64,000 nucleotides of DNA from JAABVY01 sp964627935. Lineage in GTDB: Bacteria; Zixibacteria; MSB-5A5; JAABVY01. Both the position numbers and the translations under genes were made by a program. Where the stretch lies: positions 62,001 through 126,000 of the forward strand of contig CAZVLB010000008.1 of the NCBI GenBank assembly GCA_964627935.1, read 5' to 3'. Below, piece after piece: positions 8,424 through 17,597 of this stretch. The notes under the pieces were generated by a model that was given only the letters and a program-made list of their open reading frames with translations, was not told the origin of the DNA and searched no databases. The stretch's first letter is position 1; each line of letters starts with the position of its first letter.

Positions 8424-9200
8424 ATGTTACTGGCGATCAACTGTGGAAATACAAATGCCGTGTTCGGGCTTTACCGTGAGCGCAAACTGCTCATGGAAAG
8501 CAAGGTGCCGATCAATGACTTGCAGAGTGCTCTGGATTGTATTGATGCGGTAAAGCTATTCCTGGGACGGCAGAGACTGCCTGAGGATGCTGTCAAGGGC
8601 GTTGTAATCGGATCGGTCGTACCGCGTTTGACGGGTGTGATGATTGATATGGCTCGTCGTGAATTCGATATCGAGCCGGTTGTTGTTGACGGCCGTTCCC
8701 CTCTGGGAATCAAAATTCTTTACGATGATCCGGATCAGGTCGGCAGCGACAGGATTGCCGGAGCACTGGCCGCATACACGTTATATGGCGGACCATGTAT
8801 AGTGGTCGACATGGGTACGGCGACGACATTTAATGTGGTCAGCGCCGAGGGAGAATACCTGGGCGGAGCGATTTGCCCGGGAATCGAAAGCTCGATGCAT
8901 TCCATGAGCGGCCGCACTGCGCGATTGTATGATATTGATATTGAACCGACCCGCAGGGTGATTGCACGCAATACCACCGATTCATTGAAATCGGGGATAT
9001 TCCATGGCTCGGTGGCGATGATCGATGGCTTTATTGTGAAAATCACCGAGGAGCTTCGTCAAAATTTCAAGGTCGTGGCCACAGGTGGATTTGCCGAGAT
9101 GATTGCCTCTCATTCCAACCTGATCAAGATAGTTAATACCACCCTGGTACTGGATGGCCTGGCTATAGCCTATGAAAATATCAGCGGTAATGCTTATTAG
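8424..9200 (+). CDS. coaX: Type III pantothenate kinase
   Basis: A 258-residue enzyme of the ASKHA superfamily that phosphorylates pantothenate in the first step of coenzyme A synthesis. Landmarks are the phosphate loop INCGNTN near the start, the mid-protein DMGTATTFNVV with its catalytic acidic residue, GGAICPGI, and a late GGFAEMI. Length fits CoaX. There is no obvious Shine-Dalgarno before the ATG. Its stop codon abuts the stop codon of the convergent methyltransferase gene with no spacer. Confidence 0.93.
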   Translation: MLLAINCGNTNAVFGLYRERKLLMESKVPINDLQSALDCIDAVKLFLGRQRLPEDAVKGVVIGSVVPRLTGVMIDMARREFDIEPVVVDGRSPLGIKILYDDPDQVGSDRIAGALAAYTLYGGPCIVVDMGTATTFNVVSAEGEYLGGAICPGIESSMHSMSGRTARLYDIDIEPTRRVIARNTTDSLKSGIFHGSVAMIDGFIVKITEELRQNFKVVATGGFAEMIASHSNLIKIVNTTLVLDGLAIAYENISGNAY

Positions 9201-10001
9201 CTATTTCTTCTGAAGCACCGCAATCATGCGCCAGCTGGCATCACTGTTGTCCATCTTTTTGCGTAAATCGAATTTTCCCCAGCTTCCGATATAACGGAAT
9301 TTGCCGGAGAAGTCCACCAATAGCCTGAACTCCTGATAGGGGATAATGCGATAGGGATCGGTGAAGACGAATTTTCTGAGCCGCTTGCCCTTTTCTTTCA
9401 CTTTCATGGTAACACGTGTCTGATAAACCTGGGCGATCGGATCGAATGGATCCTCATCGCAGCCCCATTCGACATTGACCTTGGTACCGTTGTTTTCCAT
9501 TTCCCAGACATTGGTTTCTTCACCTTCGTCATCCTCGAAGAAATTGTCGCGGGGATGCTGGAGTTCGATGATATACAATCCTCCGGGATTCAGGTTGCGT
9601 GCGACCGCATCGAGATTCTTAAGCTGATCCTGCCTTTCGGTCAGCATATGTATGGAAGCGATCATGCACACGGCTATATCGACCTTGCGGGGCAGTTTGA
9701 AATCGATCATGTCGCCCTTGATAATTTTGGCCCTGCCGCCCAGGCGCTCATTTTTTTCGCGCGCGTATTTGACCATATGTTCGGAAAGATCCAGGCCGTA
9801 AGAGTATTCGATATCGTCTTTCATCGAAAAATGGATGGCATGATAAGCGGGGCCGCAGGCAATATCGACTATTGATTTGGGGTCTCGTTTATTGATTCTT
9901 TTAAAAGTCTTGGTGATGAAATTGTGTTCCTTGTCCAGATCGCGGAAATCAAAAGCTATATCATAATAGCGCGGATGAAGATAAAGCTTATTGCTTGACA
10001 C
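9201..10001 (-). CDS. Class I SAM-dependent methyltransferase
   Basis: A 266-residue methyltransferase with a Rossmann core. The SAM-binding motif I appears as IVDIACGPAYHAIHF (about residues 44-58), motif II as YGLDLSEHMV, and the post-motif GDMIDFKL and LNPGGLYIIEL segments follow. The substrate is not evident. A GTG start is chosen because AGGAG sits 5 nt upstream. It follows the MATE exporter by 21 nt on the same strand and is probably co-transcribed with it. That pairing could suggest a small-molecule modification and export role, but this is only a guess from position. Confidence 0.82.
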   Translation of the reverse strand: MSSNKLYLHPRYYDIAFDFRDLDKEHNFITKTFKRINKRDPKSIVDIACGPAYHAIHFSMKDDIEYSYGLDLSEHMVKYAREKNERLGGRAKIIKGDMIDFKLPRKVDIAVCMIASIHMLTERQDQLKNLDAVARNLNPGGLYIIELQHPRDNFFEDDEGEETNVWEMENNGTKVNVEWGCDEDPFDPIAQVYQTRVTMKVKEKGKRLRKFVFTDPYRIIPYQEFRLLVDFSGKFRYIGSWGKFDLRKKMDNSDASWRMIAVLQKK

Positions 10002-10022
10002 CTTTTCTCCTCTCGAAAATGG

Positions 10023-11357
10023 TTAGATATCATCGTCCTCGGCCAGCTTCCACCCCCCTTTGCGATATCTCCACATGGAGAGCGCCGACCGCACAGTCCA
10101 GTCGGTGAACATGGCCCACCAGACCGGATAAACACCTGATTGCAGAATATAAGCAAAAAAAGCGGCAAAAGGCAAGCGTACAAGCCATGCCCCTGCAAAA
10201 GTTATATACATTACCCAGCGGGTTTCTCCCGCGCCTCGTAATGCGCCTCCGAAAACCATGGTAATTGCCAGCACGGGTTGCATGGGCGCGGCCATGCGGC
10301 AGACATATTCGCCCAATGGCACGACTTCCGGATCGGTGGTAAAGATGCTGACCCAGAAGGAGGGAAAGACCAGAAAGGAGAGCCCAAAAATACTCATAAT
10401 GCCCAGCGCGATCCATCCCGATTGATAGCCGGATTTCACCGCCTGATCCATGCGTTTGGCGCCCAGATTCTGTCCCACCATTATCTGCGCGGTTTGCATG
10501 TAGGCCAGTCCCGGCAGGAAAGAAAAAGCCTCGATATTGATCACGATCTGTGTGGCGGCATAGGCGGCAACCGAATAATGGCTCAGGATGATAGCGTTGT
10601 AGATCATAATGCCGGTTGAGACCAGCGCCCGTTCTCCGGCGACCGGCAGGGCCAGGTTCCAGAGCCTCTTAAGATGCTTCCTGATGGCCCAGCCGAGTTT
10701 CAGGTTTATCAGGCCGCGTTTGACCGCTATGGCCAGAAGCAATGAGGCCCCCAGGAAATCCGAAAGAACAGTGGCCCATCCGGCGCCCTCGATACCCATG
10801 ACCGGCATTCCGAACTTGCCATTGACCAGGATATAGCAAACGGCGATATGGATGGCATTGGTGAACGAGACAATATACATGGGTGTGCGGGAATCGCCGG
10901 TGCCCTGGAAAACGGCAGTGAATACGTAGACGAATACCCGGAAAGTATAGAAGAGCCAGATAATGCGCAGATATTTCCAGACCAGGTCGAGCACCTCAGC
11001 ATCCGCGCCCATGAAGGATGCCAGCCGTCGTGATCCCAGCTCGCCGGCCACAATCATGATCAGGCCCACGATTATGGTCAGCCAGATCGAGCTGTTTATG
11101 ATCCTGGTTCTTTTTTCGGGGGCATTGGCGCCGGTGAAATAGGAGACCATGACATTGACCCCGACCGAGAGGGAATAGGCCAGGGCCATGCCGACGAATG
11201 TTATCTGCTGTCCTAATCCTATGGCGGCCAATGCATTCTTGCCTGTGTGGCCAAGGATGATAATATCGGCGATGCCGACACCCCTGATCAGCACGGTGGA
11301 GGCGACGATCGGCCAGGCCAGCCTGTTTATTTCGCGGCGCAGTTCCTTGTTGGTCAT
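10023..11357 (-). CDS. MATE-family multidrug/Na+ (or H+) antiporter
   Basis: A 444-residue polytopic inner-membrane protein with about twelve hydrophobic segments in two similar halves, as in MATE transporters. Landmarks include LAWPIVASTVL near the start, the FQGTGDSRTPMY loop of the first half and the matching FGGALRGAGETRWVMY loop in the second half. It probably exports toxic or self-made compounds using an ion gradient; substrate unknown. It is upstream of and likely co-transcribed with the methyltransferase gene. Confidence 0.92.
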   Translation of the reverse strand: MTNKELRREINRLAWPIVASTVLIRGVGIADIIILGHTGKNALAAIGLGQQITFVGMALAYSLSVGVNVMVSYFTGANAPEKRTRIINSSIWLTIIVGLIMIVAGELGSRRLASFMGADAEVLDLVWKYLRIIWLFYTFRVFVYVFTAVFQGTGDSRTPMYIVSFTNAIHIAVCYILVNGKFGMPVMGIEGAGWATVLSDFLGASLLLAIAVKRGLINLKLGWAIRKHLKRLWNLALPVAGERALVSTGIMIYNAIILSHYSVAAYAATQIVINIEAFSFLPGLAYMQTAQIMVGQNLGAKRMDQAVKSGYQSGWIALGIMSIFGLSFLVFPSFWVSIFTTDPEVVPLGEYVCRMAAPMQPVLAITMVFGGALRGAGETRWVMYITFAGAWLVRLPFAAFFAYILQSGVYPVWWAMFTDWTVRSALSMWRYRKGGWKLAEDDDI

Positions 11358-11500
11358 AAGCTATGAAAAAAGCACCAATCAGGCAAAAAAGTCAACATGA
11401 GAAAATATTGTAATGAAACCAATTTTTATAAATGACGTTGATTATTACCAGCATACCTGCTAAATTAAATCAGATTAATATTAGCGATATTGGAGGATTG

Positions 11501-13048
11501 ATGAAACACCTGACGCATGTCCTGATATTGGGACTTATTCTTGCGCTTTGCGGCACCCTGAGTGCCCAGGACAAGTTAAATATCGATGTCAAGGAGCATA
11601 CACTTGAAAACGGCCTGAAATTCCTGGTAGTGGAGAATCATGACGCGCCCGTATTTTCGGCTATCGTGAGGGCCAAGGTTGGCGCAGTGGATGAAATTCC
11701 AAGGCAAACCGGAATCAGCCATTTTTTGGAACATATGATGTTCAAGGGGACCGAGATTTTCGGTACCAGAAATTATGAAGTGGAAAAGGGGCTTATGGCT
11801 CAAATCGATTCGCTGGCGGAATTGCTGCATGCCGAATGGCAGGTAATCAATGATCCGCTCAACTACCCACCCGATTCAACGCTCTACAAAAAATACCGTG
11901 ATGAGATAGCGCAGATTCAGGAAGAGCAGAAGCAGTATGTGATCAAGGATGAGCTGTGGGAGACTTATTTGAAGCATGGTGGTACCGGATTGAACGCCTC
12001 GACGGGCAGCGATGGTACGCAGTATTATGTCTCTCTGCCCGCCAATCGTCTGGAGCTGTGGTTCCTGATGGAATCGGATCGTCATATGAATACGATATTC
12101 CGTGAATTTTATTCTGAGCGGGATGTGGTCTATGAGGAACGCAGGCTACGTACTGACAACAGTCCCTATGGCAAGCTCTCGGAGCAGTTTCACGCAGCGG
12201 CCTTTACGGCCAGCGGGTATGGTCATCCGGTGGTGGGATGGGCCCCGGATGTTGAAACCTGGGATCATGACCTTCTGAAAGAATATTATCACAATTATTA
12301 TACACCCAACAATATGATCGTGGCAATTGCCGGTGATGTGGATGCCGGGCATGTATTTGAACTGGCTGAAAAGTATTTCAGCGGATGGCAACGCGGGCCG
12401 GAACCACCTCGTCGCCGCAATATCGAGCCGGAACAGAAGGGTGAGCGCAGGATCGATGTGCAGTATGATGCCAATCCGATGCTGATGATCGGCTATCATA
12501 TCCCCGCCGCGGGTCATCCTGATATACCGGCCCTGGATGTGCTTTCGGATATTTTATCAAGAGGACGTACTGCACGACTGTACAAGTCTATCGTGGATGA
12601 TCAGAAGCTTTCCTCGGGCGTTTCCGCCTATTCCGATTTCGGCCGCTATTCATCGCTGTTCACATTCCGTGGCGGGCCACTTAAAGGTGTTACAACACAG
12701 CAGCTTGAGGATGCGATCTATGTTGAAATTGAAAAGATCAAGCAGCAATCCGTGACCGAGTGGGAGCTCAAGAAAGTGCACAATCAGTTCGATGCCTCGA
12801 TGATCAAGTCGGTAAATTCCAATATGGGTATGTGCTGGCGCCTGGCCAATTACGAAGCCATCACCGGATCATGGGAGTATATCAATAAATACTGGCAGGA
12901 TTACAAGACTGTCACATCCGAGGATATCAAGCGTGTGGCCAATAAATACCTGGTCAAATCGAACCGGACTGTGGCAATCCTGGACAGGCCCGAGGAAACA
13001 GTGGAAGAAAAAACCGGGGATGCAACCCTTTCCGGCGTCTCATATTAG
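11501..13048 (+). CDS. M16 zinc metallopeptidase (insulinase/pitrilysin family), catalytic subunit
   Basis: A 515-residue exported protease. I start it at ATG 11501, 5 nt after GGAGG (11492-11496), rather than at an upstream in-frame codon; this gives a clean signal peptide (about 1-22). The inverted zinc motif HFLEH is at residues 74-78 and the third ligand lies in YEERRLR (about 211-216), so the active site is complete. A roughly 60-residue insertion, mostly charged, sits between them. The second M16 gene follows after 18 nt, as in two-subunit periplasmic M16 proteases where one chain is active and the other shapes the cavity. It is divergent from the MATE gene. Confidence 0.92.
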   Translation: MKHLTHVLILGLILALCGTLSAQDKLNIDVKEHTLENGLKFLVVENHDAPVFSAIVRAKVGAVDEIPRQTGISHFLEHMMFKGTEIFGTRNYEVEKGLMAQIDSLAELLHAEWQVINDPLNYPPDSTLYKKYRDEIAQIQEEQKQYVIKDELWETYLKHGGTGLNASTGSDGTQYYVSLPANRLELWFLMESDRHMNTIFREFYSERDVVYEERRLRTDNSPYGKLSEQFHAAAFTASGYGHPVVGWAPDVETWDHDLLKEYYHNYYTPNNMIVAIAGDVDAGHVFELAEKYFSGWQRGPEPPRRRNIEPEQKGERRIDVQYDANPMLMIGYHIPAAGHPDIPALDVLSDILSRGRTARLYKSIVDDQKLSSGVSAYSDFGRYSSLFTFRGGPLKGVTTQQLEDAIYVEIEKIKQQSVTEWELKKVHNQFDASMIKSVNSNMGMCWRLANYEAITGSWEYINKYWQDYKTVTSEDIKRVANKYLVKSNRTVAILDRPEETVEEKTGDATLSGVSY

Positions 13049-13066
13049 TTTGCGGAGGAAACTATA

Positions 13067-14524
13067 ATGAAAAAGATCTTTGTAAATATATTTATGCTAT
13101 TGCTGATCCTGTCTCTCGGGCTGTATGGCCAGGATATGGAAAGCAAGGGTTCGCAGCTCGTGGAACAGTTGACATTCCCGGAAATCGAATGGGATGTTCC
13201 CGAGCTGGGTAAAGATGTTGTTGTAGATACATTGTCCAACGGCATGGTGCTGTTTATGATGGAGGATCATCGTCTGCCGGTTTTCAATGTGCGCGGGATA
13301 GTGCGTACCGGGTCAATGTATGATCCCGAGGGTCTCGAGGGCCTGGCCTCATTGACCGGCAATGTAATGCGTACCGGCGGTACGGAAAATATCAGCCCGG
13401 ACTCATTGAATGCCGATCTGGAATACCTGGCGGCTTCGATTGAAACCTGGATCGGCACCGAACAGGGCGGTGTGAGTTTGAACTGCCTCTCAAAGGACAG
13501 GGATGTTTGCCTTGAATATATGGCGGATTTGCTTATGAATCCGGCCTTCCCGCAGGACAAAATCGATCTGCGGAAGAAAAGCATCAAGGAATCGATTGTC
13601 AGGCGTAATGATGACCCGGGCAGCATAACGGCGCGTGAATTCGATAACCTGATCTATGGTGATCATCCTTACGGCAGAATACTGGAATGGGAATCGGTAA
13701 ATCGGATCGGGCGTGATGATCTGGTCGAGTTTCATCGGAGATATTTCGTACCCAACAATATCTGGTTGGGAATTACCGGAGATTTCGACATGGATCAGAT
13801 AAAGGCCCGGCTGGAGGAGATATTCGCCGACTGGCAGAGCGATGAAGTCGCTTTCCCAGAGGATCCCGAAGTCAAGGAAGGAAACAAGCCGGGAGTATAT
13901 TTCATTGACCGCGATTTGACCCAGAGCAATATCCGTTTCGGCATGCTGGGAATTCGCCAAGATAATCCGGATCGTTATGCCCTGGCGGTGATGAACTATA
14001 TCCTGGGCGGCGGATCGTTTACCTCGCGCATGACCTCGGTGGTTCGTTCCGATATGGGGCTGGCCTATTCGGTCGGTTCACGTTTTGAGACCGATTCACG
14101 CGATATCGGATCATTTTTCGCCTATTGCCAGACCAAGACCGAATCTACCTATAAGGCTGTTTTTAATATGCTGGATCAGGTCAAGAAGATCAGGCAGGCC
14201 GAGGTTACCGAATTTGAATTGAATTCGGCCCGGGATTCATATATCAATCGTTTCGTGTTCAATTTCACCGATCCGACCTCGATTGTGTCGCAGTTGATGA
14301 ATCTCGAATACGACAATATGCCGCGTAATTTCTATAAAGATTACATTGCCAATATCCAGGCGGTGGGTATGGATGATGTTCAGCGCGTTGCAAAAAAATA
14401 TCTCAAGCCTGAAAAGATGATTTTTTTGATTGTCGGTGACTGGGACAATCTCGACGGTGACCTGGGTGAATTCGGGGAGATTCATATGATCAGCCTCGAG
14501 GATCCGATAGTCAATGTAGATTAG
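13067..14524 (+). CDS. M16-family non-catalytic partner subunit
   Basis: A 485-residue exported M16 homologue with a signal peptide (about 1-20) and GGAGG upstream of the ATG. The region that should hold HxxEH reads GLASLTGNVMRTGG, so the zinc ligands are lost, while the C-terminal half keeps family motifs such as GDHPYGRI, YFVPNNIWLGITGDFD and MGLAYSVGSRF. It is therefore most likely the inactive half of a heterodimer with the preceding gene, 18 nt away. A strong terminator closes this two-gene operon. Confidence 0.9.
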   Translation: MKKIFVNIFMLLLILSLGLYGQDMESKGSQLVEQLTFPEIEWDVPELGKDVVVDTLSNGMVLFMMEDHRLPVFNVRGIVRTGSMYDPEGLEGLASLTGNVMRTGGTENISPDSLNADLEYLAASIETWIGTEQGGVSLNCLSKDRDVCLEYMADLLMNPAFPQDKIDLRKKSIKESIVRRNDDPGSITAREFDNLIYGDHPYGRILEWESVNRIGRDDLVEFHRRYFVPNNIWLGITGDFDMDQIKARLEEIFADWQSDEVAFPEDPEVKEGNKPGVYFIDRDLTQSNIRFGMLGIRQDNPDRYALAVMNYILGGGSFTSRMTSVVRSDMGLAYSVGSRFETDSRDIGSFFAYCQTKTESTYKAVFNMLDQVKKIRQAEVTEFELNSARDSYINRFVFNFTDPTSIVSQLMNLEYDNMPRNFYKDYIANIQAVGMDDVQRVAKKYLKPEKMIFLIVGDWDNLDGDLGEFGEIHMISLEDPIVNVD

Positions 14525-14546
14525 AATAGATGTCGGTTGATTATAT

Positions 14547-14580
14547 AACGGCGGAGGGTATCTTCCGCCGTTTTCTTTTT
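14547..14580 (+). terminator. Intrinsic terminator after the M16 pair
   Basis: A perfect 9-bp stem (AACGGCGGA/TCCGCCGTT, 14547-14555 with 14564-14572), an 8-nt loop and a T-rich tail (TTTTCTTTTT). Confidence 0.92.
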
Positions 14581-14619
14581 GACAGTGAACTTTTTGCTGC
14601 GTTTATTCTATAACAGGTG

Positions 14620-16662
14620 ATGCAGAAAATATTTACACACATATTGATCATAATCATTCTGGCTTGCGGAATGTTGAGCGGCAAACAGCTTAAACCTGGA
14701 AGCGGTGACCATAAAAAGTATCTCGAAGCGAAGGAGCAATATGATCGGGGCGAATATGACCGGGCCCGTGAGATACTTTATCCCATGTCACGCGAGTATC
14801 GTCATGATGCGCAGTTCAACTACCTCCTGGGCATGACATTTGTGGGCATCGGCGGTGTCAACGGCCGGGTGCATGCCCAGAAATACCTCAAACGGGCGGT
14901 GGATATCTGCAAGGATTCGACCGACTGGCGCTATCAGCTGGGACTGGTGCAGGTCGAGGGAGACCTGCGTCACCCCGCATATCTGGAATTCAAGAAAATC
15001 ATAGAGACCGACTCTAATTATCTGAACGCCTATCTGCAGGTAATCGATTTCTGCATCGACAGGTATTTTTATAATGAGGACCGGGATCGCCTGGAGGAGG
15101 CCTACCGCACTATCCTGATTGCTGAAAAACGTTTTCCCGGCAATAAGCCTGTTCTCTTCAAGAAGGCGCTGGCGGCATCATTATTTAAGGTCTTCGATAC
15201 GGCTGATGAAGCGATATCCAAAATCGATGATCCGGATACATTGCAGAAAGAAATCTATCTTCAGGATGCATATATAAAATATAACCTTCGTCAATTCGAT
15301 AAGAGCCGTGAGCTATTTCTGAAAGGCTTTGAGTTGATGGACAGTGCCGAGGTTACCGCGTATAATGATATCAGCCTGCTGTTCAGCCCGCAGGGGCAAC
15401 GTGATTTTGGGGCGCTTGATTCGGCCGAACGTCGGGCCTATGCCGACAGCGCCTGGCAAATCCGCGACCCTGACCGGACCACGTCGATTAATGAAAAGAA
15501 GCTGGAGCATTTTGCAAGGGTATATATGGCGGATTTGATGTTTTCGCAACCGAACCGTGGGAAACGAGGCTGGGAAACCGACCAGGGCAAACTTTTTATC
15601 CGCTACGGCCCGCCTCAATTCTCGGAATGGCGGCTTCCTGAGGATGGCGATATGGATTTGAACTGCTCATGGAAGTGGATTTACTACATGGACGGTGAAG
15701 TTTATGACATCGAGTTTAAAAATATATTTGGTGGCAACAGTTATATGCTCACCCCCATGGATATGGGCAATTCCGAATTTAAAGCCTATGAGATGACGGC
15801 CGAGGTGCCGGAACAGCAGGCCTTTGCAGAGAAGCGTGATCTGATTGATGCGGTTTTCAGCAATTTCGTTTATAAGGGTGATGATGGTCAGGCGATGCTC
15901 GATCTGTTTGTGGCCACGCCCTATAATCAATTCGAGTATGAACCGGTTGAGGGTCATGCGGTTTGCGATATAGAGTACCGTCTGGCCTTTTACGATCAAT
16001 CGGACAGCGTCTTGAATCGTACCAGAGACAGCCAGCAACTTGTGATTTCGCCTACACTTTCCAGAAATCCGGAATTCTACAATTTTCACACAATCCGTAT
16101 GCCGGCGCCATCAGAGAATCTGACCGTCGCCTGCGCAATCGAGCAGAAATCGGCGCAGAGAGTGAATCTGTACGAAATGCCGCTGGAAATATACGATTTC
16201 TCCGATGACGGATTTCATCTGTCGAGCCTGATACTCGGTTCGGAAATCAGCGAAAAGGAGAAGGACACGCAGTTCGACCGTCGCGATTATAAGCTGATAC
16301 CGAATTACACCTCGACCTATGAGCAGGGCGATACATTGATAGTCTATTATGAAATCTATGACCTGCCCACAGATTTACGTGGACGAACAAGATATCTGTT
16401 CACGTATTCGATCAGGGAGATCAATCCGCCAGCCAATTTATTCGGCACTATTGCCGGATTTCTCTCCAATCGCACTCGTATGGAAATTTCGCATACGACC
16501 CAGCGCGGGGATGTGCGCAGCGATCTGTATGAGCCGTTGCGGGTTGACCTGGCCGATCTGGAACCGGGCCTGTATGAATTTTCGCTCACGATCGAGGAGC
16601 AGATTTTGGGCAAAACCCTGACCCGCACCGCGCCATTCAGTTTAATAAAGAGGGGGGAGTAG
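14620..16662 (+). CDS. GWxTD domain-containing exported protein with TPR-like N-terminus
   Basis: A protein of about 680 residues. The N-terminus has a signal peptide (about 1-22), then helical TPR-like repeats (about 25-250). A GWxTD core follows with its signature GWETDQGKLFIRYGPP at about residues 317-332, then a beta-rich C-terminal half. The family is widespread in FCB-group and Acidobacterial genomes and its function is unknown; gene fusions and neighbours elsewhere link it to secretion or to proteases. GTG at 14617 or ATG at 14620 could start it; I prefer ATG. It stands alone after the terminator of the M16 operon and converges on the toxin-antitoxin candidate. Confidence 0.85.
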   Translation: MQKIFTHILIIIILACGMLSGKQLKPGSGDHKKYLEAKEQYDRGEYDRAREILYPMSREYRHDAQFNYLLGMTFVGIGGVNGRVHAQKYLKRAVDICKDSTDWRYQLGLVQVEGDLRHPAYLEFKKIIETDSNYLNAYLQVIDFCIDRYFYNEDRDRLEEAYRTILIAEKRFPGNKPVLFKKALAASLFKVFDTADEAISKIDDPDTLQKEIYLQDAYIKYNLRQFDKSRELFLKGFELMDSAEVTAYNDISLLFSPQGQRDFGALDSAERRAYADSAWQIRDPDRTTSINEKKLEHFARVYMADLMFSQPNRGKRGWETDQGKLFIRYGPPQFSEWRLPEDGDMDLNCSWKWIYYMDGEVYDIEFKNIFGGNSYMLTPMDMGNSEFKAYEMTAEVPEQQAFAEKRDLIDAVFSNFVYKGDDGQAMLDLFVATPYNQFEYEPVEGHAVCDIEYRLAFYDQSDSVLNRTRDSQQLVISPTLSRNPEFYNFHTIRMPAPSENLTVACAIEQKSAQRVNLYEMPLEIYDFSDDGFHLSSLILGSEISEKEKDTQFDRRDYKLIPNYTSTYEQGDTLIVYYEIYDLPTDLRGRTRYLFTYSIREINPPANLFGTIAGFLSNRTRMEISHTTQRGDVRSDLYEPLRVDLADLEPGLYEFSLTIEEQILGKTLTRTAPFSLIKRGE

Positions 16663-16684
16663 TGTACACAAACTTTAGAAGACT

Positions 16685-17050
16685 TTAGATCATATGCTTG
16701 AACTTTTTTTTAATTTCCCTGGAAGTTCTCGGAGATGCCAGTAATCCCTCGCAAATTCTGATCATTACAGATTGATCGAAACTTTCACGCGGTTCAAAAT
16801 CTCTTTGAGCAATGCGAGCCTGTATGGATTCTCTTTTTTCAATTCTGGCATTTTCGTAACTTACAACCGTTTCGTGTTTGATAAAATTGTGATCGCCCTC
16901 AGATAAAATCGTTGTAGTATCGGATGTTTCCTTTTTGGTGGTCAGAAATAGGATAATTACTTCATCGGTTTCCGGGGTGGGATCATTCGCTATAACCCAC
17001 AAATGACCGTTGAGAATAAATGTTGATCCACAAACGCAATTGAATTCCAA
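16685..17050 (-). CDS. Small unknown protein paired with Panacea antitoxin; candidate toxin
   Basis: A 121-residue protein that I do not recognise with certainty. It begins with a TTG codon 4 nt after the Panacea stop codon, so translation is probably coupled. Its pattern (GSTFIL, then HLWVIANDP, a hydrophobic EVIILFLTT strand, GDHNFIKHETVVSYENARI, and a helical basic C-terminus ending REIKKKFK) loosely resembles the SH3-barrel of PemK/MazF-type ribonucleases. Position as the second gene after a Panacea-domain gene makes a toxin role plausible. No catalytic residue can be assigned from the sequence alone. Confidence 0.6.
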   Translation of the reverse strand: MEFNCVCGSTFILNGHLWVIANDPTPETDEVIILFLTTKKETSDTTTILSEGDHNFIKHETVVSYENARIEKRESIQARIAQRDFEPRESFDQSVMIRICEGLLASPRTSREIKKKFKHMI

Positions 17051-17054
17051 TTTT

Positions 17055-17597
17055 CTACTCTAAATACAGATCCATATAGGCCAGCGATTCTATATCATCA
17101 AGAATAGCCGCTATTTCTGCCTCAGTTCTTTTTGCCGCTTTCAGTATATCTTCGTATTCGATTTTAATTGATGATCCCTTTGGATTTTGCCATTCTTCAA
17201 GACTGTGAGTGTAATCTCTCAGTTGCCATCGCGATTTGCTTCCATGGTCCCTGAAAATCTGATCGATTATCTCTTCTTCAGCTTCCGACAGTTTATCTTC
17301 AGGAGCATTACCGATAAGCTCAACTTCATTGTTTGATGGAACGGAAATGGCTTTATCCCACGGCCCCCCCGTTTTGATATCACCATGAAGTATATTTAAG
17401 GTTTGGCTCAAAACGGGACCATGATCCATCGAGACATAATTGTCAAATGTAATTGGCTTGCCCAATTTCAATATCGCTTCTCGTTCAGCCAAATACAAGA
17501 GCTTCATTAACTTTAGATGACTCATGCCCCCCCCCCTCAACCTGAGGAATCGGGCTGCCATCTGAGTCGCTTTGTCTTCTCTATAGTTTGGTTTCAT
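17055..17597 (-). CDS. Panacea-domain (DUF4065/SocA-like) antitoxin
   Basis: A 180-residue protein with the Panacea domain at about residues 10-125. Signature blocks are SHLKLMKLLYLAEREA, GKPITFDNYVSMDHGPVLSQT and a later EEIIDQIFRDHG with YTHSLEEW. Panacea proteins neutralise many unrelated toxins encoded next door and are also found as proteolytic adaptors (SocA). The gene precedes the unknown 121-residue partner by 4 nt. An uninterrupted run of ten G on the coding strand (17527-17536 on the plus strand as C) falls within codons about 21-24, and a run of seven occurs at 17364-17370, so the gene could be subject to slippage. AGGA precedes the ATG. Confidence 0.85.
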   Translation of the reverse strand: MKPNYREDKATQMAARFLRLRGGGMSHLKLMKLLYLAEREAILKLGKPITFDNYVSMDHGPVLSQTLNILHGDIKTGGPWDKAISVPSNNEVELIGNAPEDKLSEAEEEIIDQIFRDHGSKSRWQLRDYTHSLEEWQNPKGSSIKIEYEDILKAAKRTEAEIAAILDDIESLAYMDLYLE

